NCBI GenBank assembly: GCA_050305935.1
Contig: JBNLGG010000010.1
Coordinates: 1 to 64,000, forward strand
From: CAJXNP01 sp050305935
GTDB lineage: Bacteria; Bacteroidota; Bacteroidia; Cytophagales; Cyclobacteriaceae
Length of the DNA stretch: 64,000 nucleotides
Reading direction: 5' to 3'
The notes under the pieces: generated by a model
The model's input: the letters and a program-made list of their open reading frames with translations, nothing else
Told to the model about the DNA's origin: nothing
Databases searched by the model: none
Made by a program: the position numbers and the translations under genes
In this document: positions 33,823-41,667 of the stretch, in pieces
Numbering within the stretch: position 1 is the stretch's first letter
Layout of the letters: every line of letters begins with the position of its first letter

Positions 33823-36009
33823 ATGAATTTCTTCCATCGCTCAGTTAAAAAAGATCTTGTACAAATATTTGCGTGCCTGAGTTTACTCATGGCCTTCAGT
33901 TTACATTCTTCGGGCCAATCAGAATATTTATTCAGGAGTACTTCAACAGCTCCAAAGGAAAGAACCATCGACCTCATCCACCAGCTGACATTGGACGAAA
34001 AAATCTCACTATTTGGCTACAACAGCCCGGGAGTGGAACGACTGGGAATACCCAGGTACAACTGGTGGAACGAAGCGCTGCATGGTGTAGCTCGTGCTGG
34101 TAAAGCCACGGTGTATCCTCAGGCAATTGCCATGGCTGCTACATTTAACGATAGCTTGATTAATAAGGTAGCTGAAGCTATTTCTGTAGAAGCAAGAGCA
34201 AAAAACAATCTCGCCATTAAACAAGATAACCGGGTGCAATACATGGGACTTTCCTTTTGGTCGCCTAACATTAACATTTTCAGGGACCCGAGGTGGGGTC
34301 GTGGTCAGGAAACCTACGGAGAAGACCCCTACCTTACTTCATGTATGGGTTTGGCTTTTGTGAAGGGCATACAGGGAGAGGATCCAAATTATCTGAGAGC
34401 TTCCGCCGGTGCGAAGCATTTTGCGGCTCACAGTGGCCCTGAAGCCGGGCGTCACACCTTTAACGCTAAAGTGAGTAAAGCCGATCTGAGAAATACATAC
34501 CTCTATGCTTTCAAAAAACTTGTAGACGCCGGAGTAGAATCTATAATGTGCGGGTATAACAGGCTAAATGACGAACCCTGCTGTACCGGAAAAACTCTCC
34601 TAAATGACATACTCCGTGAAGAATGGCATTTTCAAGGGCATGTAGTGACAGATTGCTGGGCGCTGGAAGACATATGGTTACGACACAATGTAATGAACAA
34701 CTCTGTTGAAGTTGCCGCGGCAGCCATAAAGGCAGGTATTAACCTGGACTGCTCCAATATGCTTCAGGATGATCTCAGAAAAGCATACGAAGATGGGTTA
34801 ATCACCGAAGATGAAATTGACCGCGCTCTGGCCCCCCAATTAATGACACTATTCAAGCTTGGATTCTTTGATAAACCAGAAGAAAGCCCCTTCAATAAGC
34901 TGGGAGAAAAGGACATAAACAATACTAACCATGTGGAATTGGCGAGGCTGGTAGCCCAACAAAGTATGGTGTTATTGAAAAATGACAACGACTTGTTACC
35001 TTTAAGAAAGTCGGATTGCAAAAGCATGTTAGTGACCGGAGCGAATGCCGCATCAATGGATGCATTACTGGGCAACTATCACGGAGTATCATCCAATATG
35101 GTCACATTTGTGGAAGGAATAGTTGAAGCAGCGGGACCGGCTATTTCGGTACAGTATGACCTTGGGTGCAATTATACCGATACAACACGGTTTGGCGGGC
35201 TTTGGGTTTCGGAGAACAGCGATGTCACCGTTGCCGTGATAGGGCTTACTCCTGTTTATGAAGGCGAAGAGGGTGACGCTTTTTTGGCACCGCATGGCGG
35301 CGATAAAAATGACCTCAGTCTTCCGGCAGCTCATATTGAATTTATGAAGGCATTACGAGCTCGTCACAATAAGCCGGTGATTGCTGTCATCACAGCGGGC
35401 AGTGCCGTTGATGTGAAAGCGATAGAACCTTACGCCGATGCAATCATATTTGCCTGGTATTCCGGAGAACAAGGTGGAAACGCTCTAGCAGATATTCTTT
35501 TTGGAAAAACATCTCCTTCCGGACGTTTGCCCATCACCTTCTACCGTTCCTTTGATGACCTTCCACCCTATGAAGACTACAGTATGAAGGGAAGAACCTA
35601 CCGGTATTATGAAGGAGAAGTCCAATATCCTTTCGGTTTTGGCTTGAGTTATACTGCATTTAATTACTCATGGAATGCGATTCCGAAAAAGAGGTATTCT
35701 GCAAAAGACACAGTGATCTTTGAAATTAACCTGAAGAATATCGGGAAAATGGATGGTAATGAGGTAGCACAGGCCTATATACAATATCCCCAGGGAAAAA
35801 ACATGCCGTTGAAAGAGTTAAAGGCATTTAAAAATGTATTTGTCACCAAAAATTCAACAGTGACTGTGACGATGAGGGTCCCGGTTAGCGAACTTCAAAA
35901 ATGGAATGAGGAAAAAGACGGGTGGGATATACTAAAAGGTGAATACAAAATTATTTTGGGTGGTCATTCTACCGACCGGAGATTAGAGGCATCATTTAGA
36001 GTGAAGTAG
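33823..36009 (+). CDS. GH3 beta-glycosidase
   Basis: This 728-residue secreted GH3 enzyme has a signal peptide ending near HSSGQ. The N-terminal barrel shows GIPRYNWWNEALHGVARAG, SPNINIFRDPRWGRGQETYGEDP and GAKHFAAHSGPE. The nucleophile Asp lies in GHVVTDCWALEDI. The second GH3 domain (SMVLLKNDNDLLPL, WYSGEQGGNALADILFGKTSPSGRLP) and a C-terminal fibronectin-like domain (LSYTAFNYSWN onward) follow. GNEVAQAYIQYP is typical of the xylosidase/glucosidase branch. Its substrate here is unclear, since N-glycans contain no beta-glucose or xylose in animals. Plant N-glycans do carry beta-1,2-xylose, which is one possible explanation. It is probably co-transcribed with lacI. Confidence 0.93.
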   Translation: MNFFHRSVKKDLVQIFACLSLLMAFSLHSSGQSEYLFRSTSTAPKERTIDLIHQLTLDEKISLFGYNSPGVERLGIPRYNWWNEALHGVARAGKATVYPQAIAMAATFNDSLINKVAEAISVEARAKNNLAIKQDNRVQYMGLSFWSPNINIFRDPRWGRGQETYGEDPYLTSCMGLAFVKGIQGEDPNYLRASAGAKHFAAHSGPEAGRHTFNAKVSKADLRNTYLYAFKKLVDAGVESIMCGYNRLNDEPCCTGKTLLNDILREEWHFQGHVVTDCWALEDIWLRHNVMNNSVEVAAAAIKAGINLDCSNMLQDDLRKAYEDGLITEDEIDRALAPQLMTLFKLGFFDKPEESPFNKLGEKDINNTNHVELARLVAQQSMVLLKNDNDLLPLRKSDCKSMLVTGANAASMDALLGNYHGVSSNMVTFVEGIVEAAGPAISVQYDLGCNYTDTTRFGGLWVSENSDVTVAVIGLTPVYEGEEGDAFLAPHGGDKNDLSLPAAHIEFMKALRARHNKPVIAVITAGSAVDVKAIEPYADAIIFAWYSGEQGGNALADILFGKTSPSGRLPITFYRSFDDLPPYEDYSMKGRTYRYYEGEVQYPFGFGLSYTAFNYSWNAIPKKRYSAKDTVIFEINLKNIGKMDGNEVAQAYIQYPQGKNMPLKELKAFKNVFVTKNSTVTVTMRVPVSELQKWNEEKDGWDILKGEYKIILGGHSTDRRLEASFRVK

Positions 36010-36060
36010 AGCCATGAAACACCCCAATAAACAGGGCAACTAATACTGAATACGTCAAAA

Positions 36061-36101
36061 AAAGACCATCTGCTTTTTGCTGATGTTGTTGGTCTATTTT
36101 T
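36061..36101. terminator. Probable bidirectional terminator between GH3 and cutC
   Basis: AGACCA (36063-36068) pairs with TGGTCT (36090-36095), with additional inner pairing (CATC with GATG). It has A-rich left and T-rich right flanks. It lies between convergent genes, so it can serve both. Confidence 0.55.
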
Positions 36102-36120
36102 CAATGGAATACCTATTCTG

Positions 36121-36861
36121 CTAACGTTGTACTTTATTTCTAATCGCTGCAATCATATCTGAATGCGTGAAGGTATTCGCATATTCATCCATTCTTAATT
36201 CTCCACCCATATAAACACCTTCTTTAATAAAAGTCATATCGCTGCGCTTGGGTGCTCTGCCAGTAACATGGAATTCCCCGCATCCGGTAATATCTTTTAT
36301 CCTGGAAATATTCCTTTCTGTAATTCCTCCCCCTGCCATAATACTAATTTTGCTTTCCGCCTTTTTTACCAATTCACCAATAAGCTCGGCTCCTTCAAAG
36401 GCTGTAGCTTCCTGGCCAGAGGTAAGTAAACGATCTACACCGAGATCCAAAAGGTCATTGAGTGCCTGATAGGGATCTTGAGTCACATCAAAAGCCCTAT
36501 GAAAAGTGACACCTAAGGGCCGTGCAAGCTGAATCAGTTCTGCAGTCCGCTTTTTATCAATGGTACCATCAGCATTAAGCAAACCGAACACAACGCCATT
36601 TGCCCCCGAGGTCTTCGCTATTTCTATGTCTTGTTTCATTATCTCAAATTCCAAGTCTGAGTAGAGGAAATCCCCGCCTCTCGGCCTTATCATCACGTAA
36701 AGGTCGATATCAATATTTCTCCTCACTATCTGAATGCATCCGGCACTCGGTGTTGTCCCACCTTCAAACAGGTTGTCACAAAGCTCTACGCGCTGTGCCC
36801 CTCCTTTCTGCGATGCTATTGCAGACTCGATAGAGTCTATGCAAACTTCAAACTGTATCAT
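36121..36861 (-). CDS. cutC: CutC family TIM-barrel protein
   Basis: This 246-residue cytoplasmic TIM-barrel protein has CutC signatures: FEVCIDSIESAIASQKGGAQRVELCDNL, GGTTPSAGCIQ, VMIRPRGGDFLYSD, GVVFGLLNADGTID, VTFHRAFDV, LDLGVDRLLTSGQ and IMAGGGITERN. I start at the ATG at 36861, because the protein then begins with the conserved MIQFEVCID strand; an ATG at 36879 adds six residues. The name refers to copper homeostasis, but that role is poorly supported outside a few species. Here it sits divergent from a hexosaminidase gene with a shared candidate operator, suggesting a role in metabolising the released sugars. That is inference. Confidence 0.92.
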   Translation of the reverse strand: MIQFEVCIDSIESAIASQKGGAQRVELCDNLFEGGTTPSAGCIQIVRRNIDIDLYVMIRPRGGDFLYSDLEFEIMKQDIEIAKTSGANGVVFGLLNADGTIDKKRTAELIQLARPLGVTFHRAFDVTQDPYQALNDLLDLGVDRLLTSGQEATAFEGAELIGELVKKAESKISIMAGGGITERNISRIKDITGCGEFHVTGRAPKRSDMTFIKEGVYMGGELRMDEYANTFTHSDMIAAIRNKVQR

Positions 36862-36946
36862 TTCTGAAAAATCAATCATTGTGCATAATAATTTATTACC
36901 TATTCATTCTACCAGGATTTTAACATGTAAATTATAGAAAATTTTC

Positions 36947-36964
36947 AATGTGTGCGCACACATT
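36947..36964. promoter_or_regulatory. Candidate LacI operator between cutC and GH20 (perfect 18-bp palindrome)
   Basis: AATGTGTGCGCACACATT is a perfect 18-bp palindrome with a CpG centre, the strongest of the four related sites in the window. It lies about 86 bp from the cutC start and 60 bp from the GH20 start, so it could control both divergent genes. Half sites match those at susC-lacI and upstream of GH92. Confidence 0.75.
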
Positions 36965-37023
36965 TTCAGTTTATTTTTCTATGTTAGCAAAAAATACACC
37001 ATCCATTTTAGGTTAATAAAGCG

Positions 37024-39339
37024 ATGTCATTTAAAAATACGCTTGTAACATCTGCCCTCATTTTACTGTTTGCCTGCTGCTCTTCGGAAAAAAATCAACA
37101 GCCACATTATGAAATCAGCATCATACCAAAACCGGTAGAATTGATACAAACTGAAAGGTCGTTCAAAATAAAATCCAACCCCGTCGTTTACTACTCCCAC
37201 GATGAACTTGCCTTTGAAGCGACCTACATAAAAGATATGCTGGACAAACTTACAGGGAAAAATACTTCGACAATCCGTAACGAAAACCCGGAAGGACTTA
37301 GCGGAGCAATAGTGCTATCATTAGATGATAGAATCGATCATGAGGAAGGCTACCAACTCAGTATCGACAAGAACATAAGTATAGCTGGGAAAACTCCTGA
37401 AGGCGTATTCCACGGACTGCAATCATTGCGTCAAATTATTTTTCAGAGCAAAGCCAACAACGATTTCCTTCCTGGCATAACAATCAAGGATCACCCCCGC
37501 TTTTCCTGGAGAGGCATGCACCTGGATGTAAGCCGCCATTTTTTCGACAAGGAATTCATTAAAAAATACATTGACATCCTCGCCCTCCATAAAATGAACA
37601 CGTTCCACTGGCACCTGGTAGATGACCAAGGTTGGAGAATCGAAATCAAAAAGTACCCCAAGCTTACAGAAATCGGCGCCTGGAGGGTAGATCGCGAGCA
37701 TTTGACCTGGAACCAACGCCCTCCTCAAATACCTGGTGAGAAAGCCACTTATGGAGGATACTATACACAGGAAGAAATAAAAGAGATAGTAGAATATGCC
37801 GCGCGAAGGCATATCGTAATAGTTCCCGAAATAGAAATGCCGGCACATGTCAGTTCCGCACTCGCTGCATACCCGGAGTATTCTTGCCATGGCAGGCCGA
37901 TCACGGTGCCATCGGGTGGGGTTTGGCCCATCACAGATATTTATTGCGCCGGAAAGGAGGAAACCTTCACGTTTCTCGAAGACATACTCACCGAGGTAAT
38001 GGAGCTCTTCCCTTCAAAATTAATCCACATCGGCGGCGACGAGGCCGATAGGACAGAGTGGAAAAAGTGTAGGCATTGTCAAAGACGAATTGCCACAGAA
38101 AACCTGCAAAATGAAAAGGAACTGCAAAGCTATTTCATCAGCCGAATCGATAAATTTCTCACTCAAAATGAAAGGAGACTGATAGGCTGGGATGAGATAT
38201 TGGAAGGTGGGCTCGCCGAGAATGCTACAGTGATGTCCTGGCGGGGCGAACAGGGAGGCATAGAAGCAGCAAAAATGAACCACGACGTGGTGATGACGCC
38301 CGTCTCACATTGCTATTTTGATTACTATCAGAGCCTTGACAAAGACATTGAACCACCGGCCTTCGGGGGATTCATTGATCTTCGTAAAGTTTATGAGTAT
38401 GAACCGGTGCCCATAGAACTGGATGAAAATAAAAAGCAACATGTTCTAGGTGCACAAGGAAATATCTGGACAGAATACATCGACTCCGGGCGCCACGTAG
38501 AATACATGGCGTTGCCAAGAATGTCAGCTCTTTCAGAGGTACTATGGACTCCCCGGGAATCAAAAGATTTTGATAGTTTCGTGTCCAGATTGGAAAACTT
38601 GTTGAATATTTTAACATCGAATGAGATCAACTACCACATTCCTGCCCCGGAATTACTCCCTGAAATAATCTTCATTGACTCGCTTCAAATCGTCCTTGAA
38701 AATCCCTGGAAGATCGGTAATATTCATTATACGCTCGATGGAAGCAATCCCAACGAACACTCTTCTGTCTATGTAGACCCAATAACGATAAAATCCAACG
38801 GAACCATCAGAACCCTTACCCGATTGGATAATGGTAAAACGAGTAAGATAAAGCATAGCCTGCTAATAAAAAAAGACCCTCTTCCTGCGCTGGAATTAAA
38901 CGAAAAACCACAGCAAGGATTAATCTTTGACTATTATGAAGGGTCAATTACTTCCCTGTCTCACTTCGAAAAACTCACCTACGTGCGATCGGGCAATATA
39001 GATCGGGTGGGACTGCCAGAAGTCGATACGAACGATCTGTTTGGACTAAAAATTGAGGGGTTAATCAAAGTTCCGAATACTGGTGTTTACACATTTACCC
39101 TGATCTCTGACGATGGAAGCCAATTATATATTGGAAATGAGCTGGTAGTCGACGCTGACGGACTACATGGTCCCGAACCTTTTTCTGGTCAGGTAGCATT
39201 AGAAGCTGGTTTTCATAAAATTACAATCACGTATTTTGAGGCTGGCGGTGGTAAAACTCTGGAAATGCGTGTGAAAAAATCAAACTTAGAAGATCAAATT
39301 GTTCCTGCAGAATGGCTCTATTCGCTTAGAATATTTTGA
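37024..39339 (+). CDS. GH20 beta-N-acetylhexosaminidase with PA14 domain, lipoprotein
   Basis: This 771-residue lipoprotein (lipobox LFACC) is predicted to remove terminal beta-GlcNAc or GalNAc. A GH20b-like N-terminal domain (about 30-155) precedes the catalytic barrel: RFSWRGMHLDVSRHFFDKEF, NTFHWHLVDDQGWRIEIKKYP and the catalytic Asp-Glu pair in HIGGDEADRTEW. After it come a chitobiase-C-like beta domain (about 550-620, IHYTLDGSNPNEHSS) and a C-terminal PA14 domain (about 635-765, YTFTLISDDGSQLYIGNELVVD-type sequence), probably sugar binding. Its end overlaps the convergent histidine kinase gene by 22 bp. Confidence 0.95.
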   Translation: MSFKNTLVTSALILLFACCSSEKNQQPHYEISIIPKPVELIQTERSFKIKSNPVVYYSHDELAFEATYIKDMLDKLTGKNTSTIRNENPEGLSGAIVLSLDDRIDHEEGYQLSIDKNISIAGKTPEGVFHGLQSLRQIIFQSKANNDFLPGITIKDHPRFSWRGMHLDVSRHFFDKEFIKKYIDILALHKMNTFHWHLVDDQGWRIEIKKYPKLTEIGAWRVDREHLTWNQRPPQIPGEKATYGGYYTQEEIKEIVEYAARRHIVIVPEIEMPAHVSSALAAYPEYSCHGRPITVPSGGVWPITDIYCAGKEETFTFLEDILTEVMELFPSKLIHIGGDEADRTEWKKCRHCQRRIATENLQNEKELQSYFISRIDKFLTQNERRLIGWDEILEGGLAENATVMSWRGEQGGIEAAKMNHDVVMTPVSHCYFDYYQSLDKDIEPPAFGGFIDLRKVYEYEPVPIELDENKKQHVLGAQGNIWTEYIDSGRHVEYMALPRMSALSEVLWTPRESKDFDSFVSRLENLLNILTSNEINYHIPAPELLPEIIFIDSLQIVLENPWKIGNIHYTLDGSNPNEHSSVYVDPITIKSNGTIRTLTRLDNGKTSKIKHSLLIKKDPLPALELNEKPQQGLIFDYYEGSITSLSHFEKLTYVRSGNIDRVGLPEVDTNDLFGLKIEGLIKVPNTGVYTFTLISDDGSQLYIGNELVVDADGLHGPEPFSGQVALEAGFHKITITYFEAGGGKTLEMRVKKSNLEDQIVPAEWLYSLRIF

Positions 39340-41426
39340 ATGCCTGGCTCCATGGAATATTTGACCGGAATAGTGATCAGAAACTTGCTTCCTTTATTAG
39401 GTGTACTACTCACCACAATTTTTCCTCCGATCCTTTTGAGAGCCTTTACAACCAGGTACAAACCAAGACCACACCCATGCGATTTGTTACTAAAACGGGT
39501 ATACGGGCTGAAAATATCTTTCAAATAGCAGTCGTCAATTCCTAGCCCATTATCTTTGATTAGTATTTTGGCATAATTCCTTGCACGGCAAATATCGATA
39601 GATATTTCATGTTGATGCCCATCCCTTGAAAATATACAGGCATTTTCGATGACATTAGCAAATATTATATCCAAAAGAGCCGGGTTGGAATTAACCACCA
39701 AATCATGTTTGCATTCAATTTTGAACAAAACATCACTAAAATCCTTTTTAAAACTGTAAATCAATTTGGTCAATTGACCGTCAAGATTAACTGCCAATTG
39801 TGTGTTTTCTTTTTCCAATTCATAAGCCATTTGTAGTTTTTTAAGCATGTTATCCATCTCCAAGGCAGTCTTTTTAATCGCTCGATGGATTTCACCCAGC
39901 TCCTCGTCTACCGTAGTGGCATCAGCTATTTGAGTTAGCCCGACGATTGTTAAAATTGGTCTTCTTACGTCATGCGACGCTCTATAGAGATATGTGTCTA
40001 GTTCATCGATGGTGTTTTTTAACCTTTCGGTCCTCACCTTCACCTTGTCTTCTAGCTGTAGATTCAGTTCATTCAGCTTTTTATAATTCCGTCTTATGGT
40101 AAAAAGTAGCGCGACTAGCAGGACAAATACCAAGATCAATGCCACTAACAACACCCGACTCATCCGCAGCTCCCGTTCCCGGTGATCATTTTCAGCCTTC
40201 AATAGCTCTATGTCTGCCAGTTGTTTTTCAAATTGCCGTTGGTCTTGAATTTGTCGCATTTGCGCACCCACTTGTGTGCCCTTAATGGAATCGCGCAAAA
40301 GAATGTGTTTTTTGTAGCTGGAATACGCACTTCCTGTGTCGTTCATCAACTCATGCCAATGGGAAATATTTTTATAGTACAACTTTAAAGCGGGCAGTCT
40401 ACCGGTTGGTTTCAGGTAATACAAGGCGCTGTCATAATATTGTTTAGCCAAACTAAGATTATCGGACTGTACACATAAATCGCCAATAATAATATATGCA
40501 CTACCGGCAGAGTAGAATTCACGATACTTTAGACTAAGCCTGATATCGTATTCAAGCTTCTGAATTGCCTCATCAAAACGACCCCTTGCTTTTGATATCA
40601 TAGCTGAGTTTCCCGACAAAAGCCCCTGCCAAAACTCACTTTCAAGCTGAACAGCCAGGTCATATGACCTGTCATAAAAATATTCGGCACTATCTAAGTC
40701 GTTAATACTAAAGTAGCATAGCCCCAGGGTATTATAAACATTCATTAAGGTAGACGAGTCCTCCGCGGTCAATGGCAGGTTGTTTTCTATCAGATTGACT
40801 ACCCGATGCCCATTATCCAAAGCCAGAGAATAGTTACCAACATTGCATTGTAAGTTAGCTATGTCTAGATAGATCGATGATGCACTCCGCGACAGTCCCA
40901 ATCGAAGATATATATCGGCTGCTGAATAGACATCTTCTGCTGCGAGGTACTGTTTATAGTTGTTCCGGTGAATAACACTACGCAGTGCCAAAAACTCCGC
41001 TCGTTCAAATAGCAAAGGAAACCCTTCCGTTTTTTTCAGTGACTCCCCAATGACACCCAGAGCTTCTACATCCTTCTTGTTATGAAAAAAAGCCCTGGCC
41101 TTTCCATAATTATACCATACTTCTGTCTCGATACCACTGACAGTATCAATATCGATTAACCGTTTTGCACACTCTTGGACAGAATCAACCGGAAGCCCTT
41201 TGCATGCATCCAATGCTTCTACATACTTTTTAAAAATAGCGATCTTAGATAATCGGTTGTCATCTGAATCCTGCTTCTCAGAACAAGCTATACCAAAAAT
41301 GGCGATTAGTATTAAAAATAATATGTATGATGACCTAAGCAAATTTGAAATCTGAATTTGGGTTATTACAATATCGACCAATAAACCTGATTTTATAATT
41401 GCTATCAAACAACAACTCCCTACCAC
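39318..41426 (-). CDS. TPR-containing sensor histidine kinase
   Basis: This 702-residue protein has an N-terminal hydrophobic segment with a possible lipobox (IFGIAC), a periplasmic TPR region (about 60-400, with YNTLGLCYFSINDLDSAEYF), one membrane helix (about 425-445, VLLVALILVFVLLVALLFTI), a coiled coil, and a kinase core. The H-box is YRASHDVRRPILTIVGL, which departs from the usual SHELRTP but is common in Bacteroidota. The ATPase motifs are NVIENACIFS, KDNGLGIDD and GCGLGLYLV. There is no response-regulator gene beside it and no receiver domain in it. The start is uncertain because the first ~30 residues are unusual for a signal. Confidence 0.85.
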   Translation of the reverse strand: MVGSCCLIAIIKSGLLVDIVITQIQISNLLRSSYILFLILIAIFGIACSEKQDSDDNRLSKIAIFKKYVEALDACKGLPVDSVQECAKRLIDIDTVSGIETEVWYNYGKARAFFHNKKDVEALGVIGESLKKTEGFPLLFERAEFLALRSVIHRNNYKQYLAAEDVYSAADIYLRLGLSRSASSIYLDIANLQCNVGNYSLALDNGHRVVNLIENNLPLTAEDSSTLMNVYNTLGLCYFSINDLDSAEYFYDRSYDLAVQLESEFWQGLLSGNSAMISKARGRFDEAIQKLEYDIRLSLKYREFYSAGSAYIIIGDLCVQSDNLSLAKQYYDSALYYLKPTGRLPALKLYYKNISHWHELMNDTGSAYSSYKKHILLRDSIKGTQVGAQMRQIQDQRQFEKQLADIELLKAENDHRERELRMSRVLLVALILVFVLLVALLFTIRRNYKKLNELNLQLEDKVKVRTERLKNTIDELDTYLYRASHDVRRPILTIVGLTQIADATTVDEELGEIHRAIKKTALEMDNMLKKLQMAYELEKENTQLAVNLDGQLTKLIYSFKKDFSDVLFKIECKHDLVVNSNPALLDIIFANVIENACIFSRDGHQHEISIDICRARNYAKILIKDNGLGIDDCYLKDIFSPYTRFSNKSHGCGLGLYLVVKALKRIGGKIVVSSTPNKGSKFLITIPVKYSMEPGIQNILSE

Positions 41427-41569
41427 AGCAAAGTATCAAACCAATAGCAATCACCGACAACAAGATTATACCTCGCTGTATTCAGATGTGAAAAAATCTT
41501 CTGAAAAAGTAACCCGCGGAGACTAGCTTCAAAATCATCCAACTCACACCACTTTCTGCCAAATTAAAC

Positions 41570-41587
41570 ATATGTGCACGCACACAT
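41570..41587. promoter_or_regulatory. Candidate LacI operator upstream of GH92
   Basis: ATATGTGC-AC-GCACACAT has 7 of 8 matching pairs around a 2-bp centre and shares the TGTGC/GCACA arms with the other candidate sites. It overlaps where the -33 region of the GH92 promoter should lie. Confidence 0.65.
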
Positions 41588-41601
41588 TTTACAAAAAAGC
41601 A

Positions 41602-41609
41602 TATATTTG
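41602..41609 (+). promoter_or_regulatory. Candidate -7 element for GH92
   Basis: TATATTTG is a perfect TAnnTTTG, giving a start point near 41616 and a leader of about 50 bases. The operator-like palindrome ends 14 bp upstream. Confidence 0.6.
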
Positions 41610-41667
41610 TTAATAAAAAAAATTATCTGACCAGTCATTTTTATTGGATGTATTAATAAACAAAATA

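Noticed and set aside
37423..37890. 155-codon minus-strand open frame inside GH20
   Set aside because: It lies entirely opposite the GH20 catalytic domain and shows no domain of its own.
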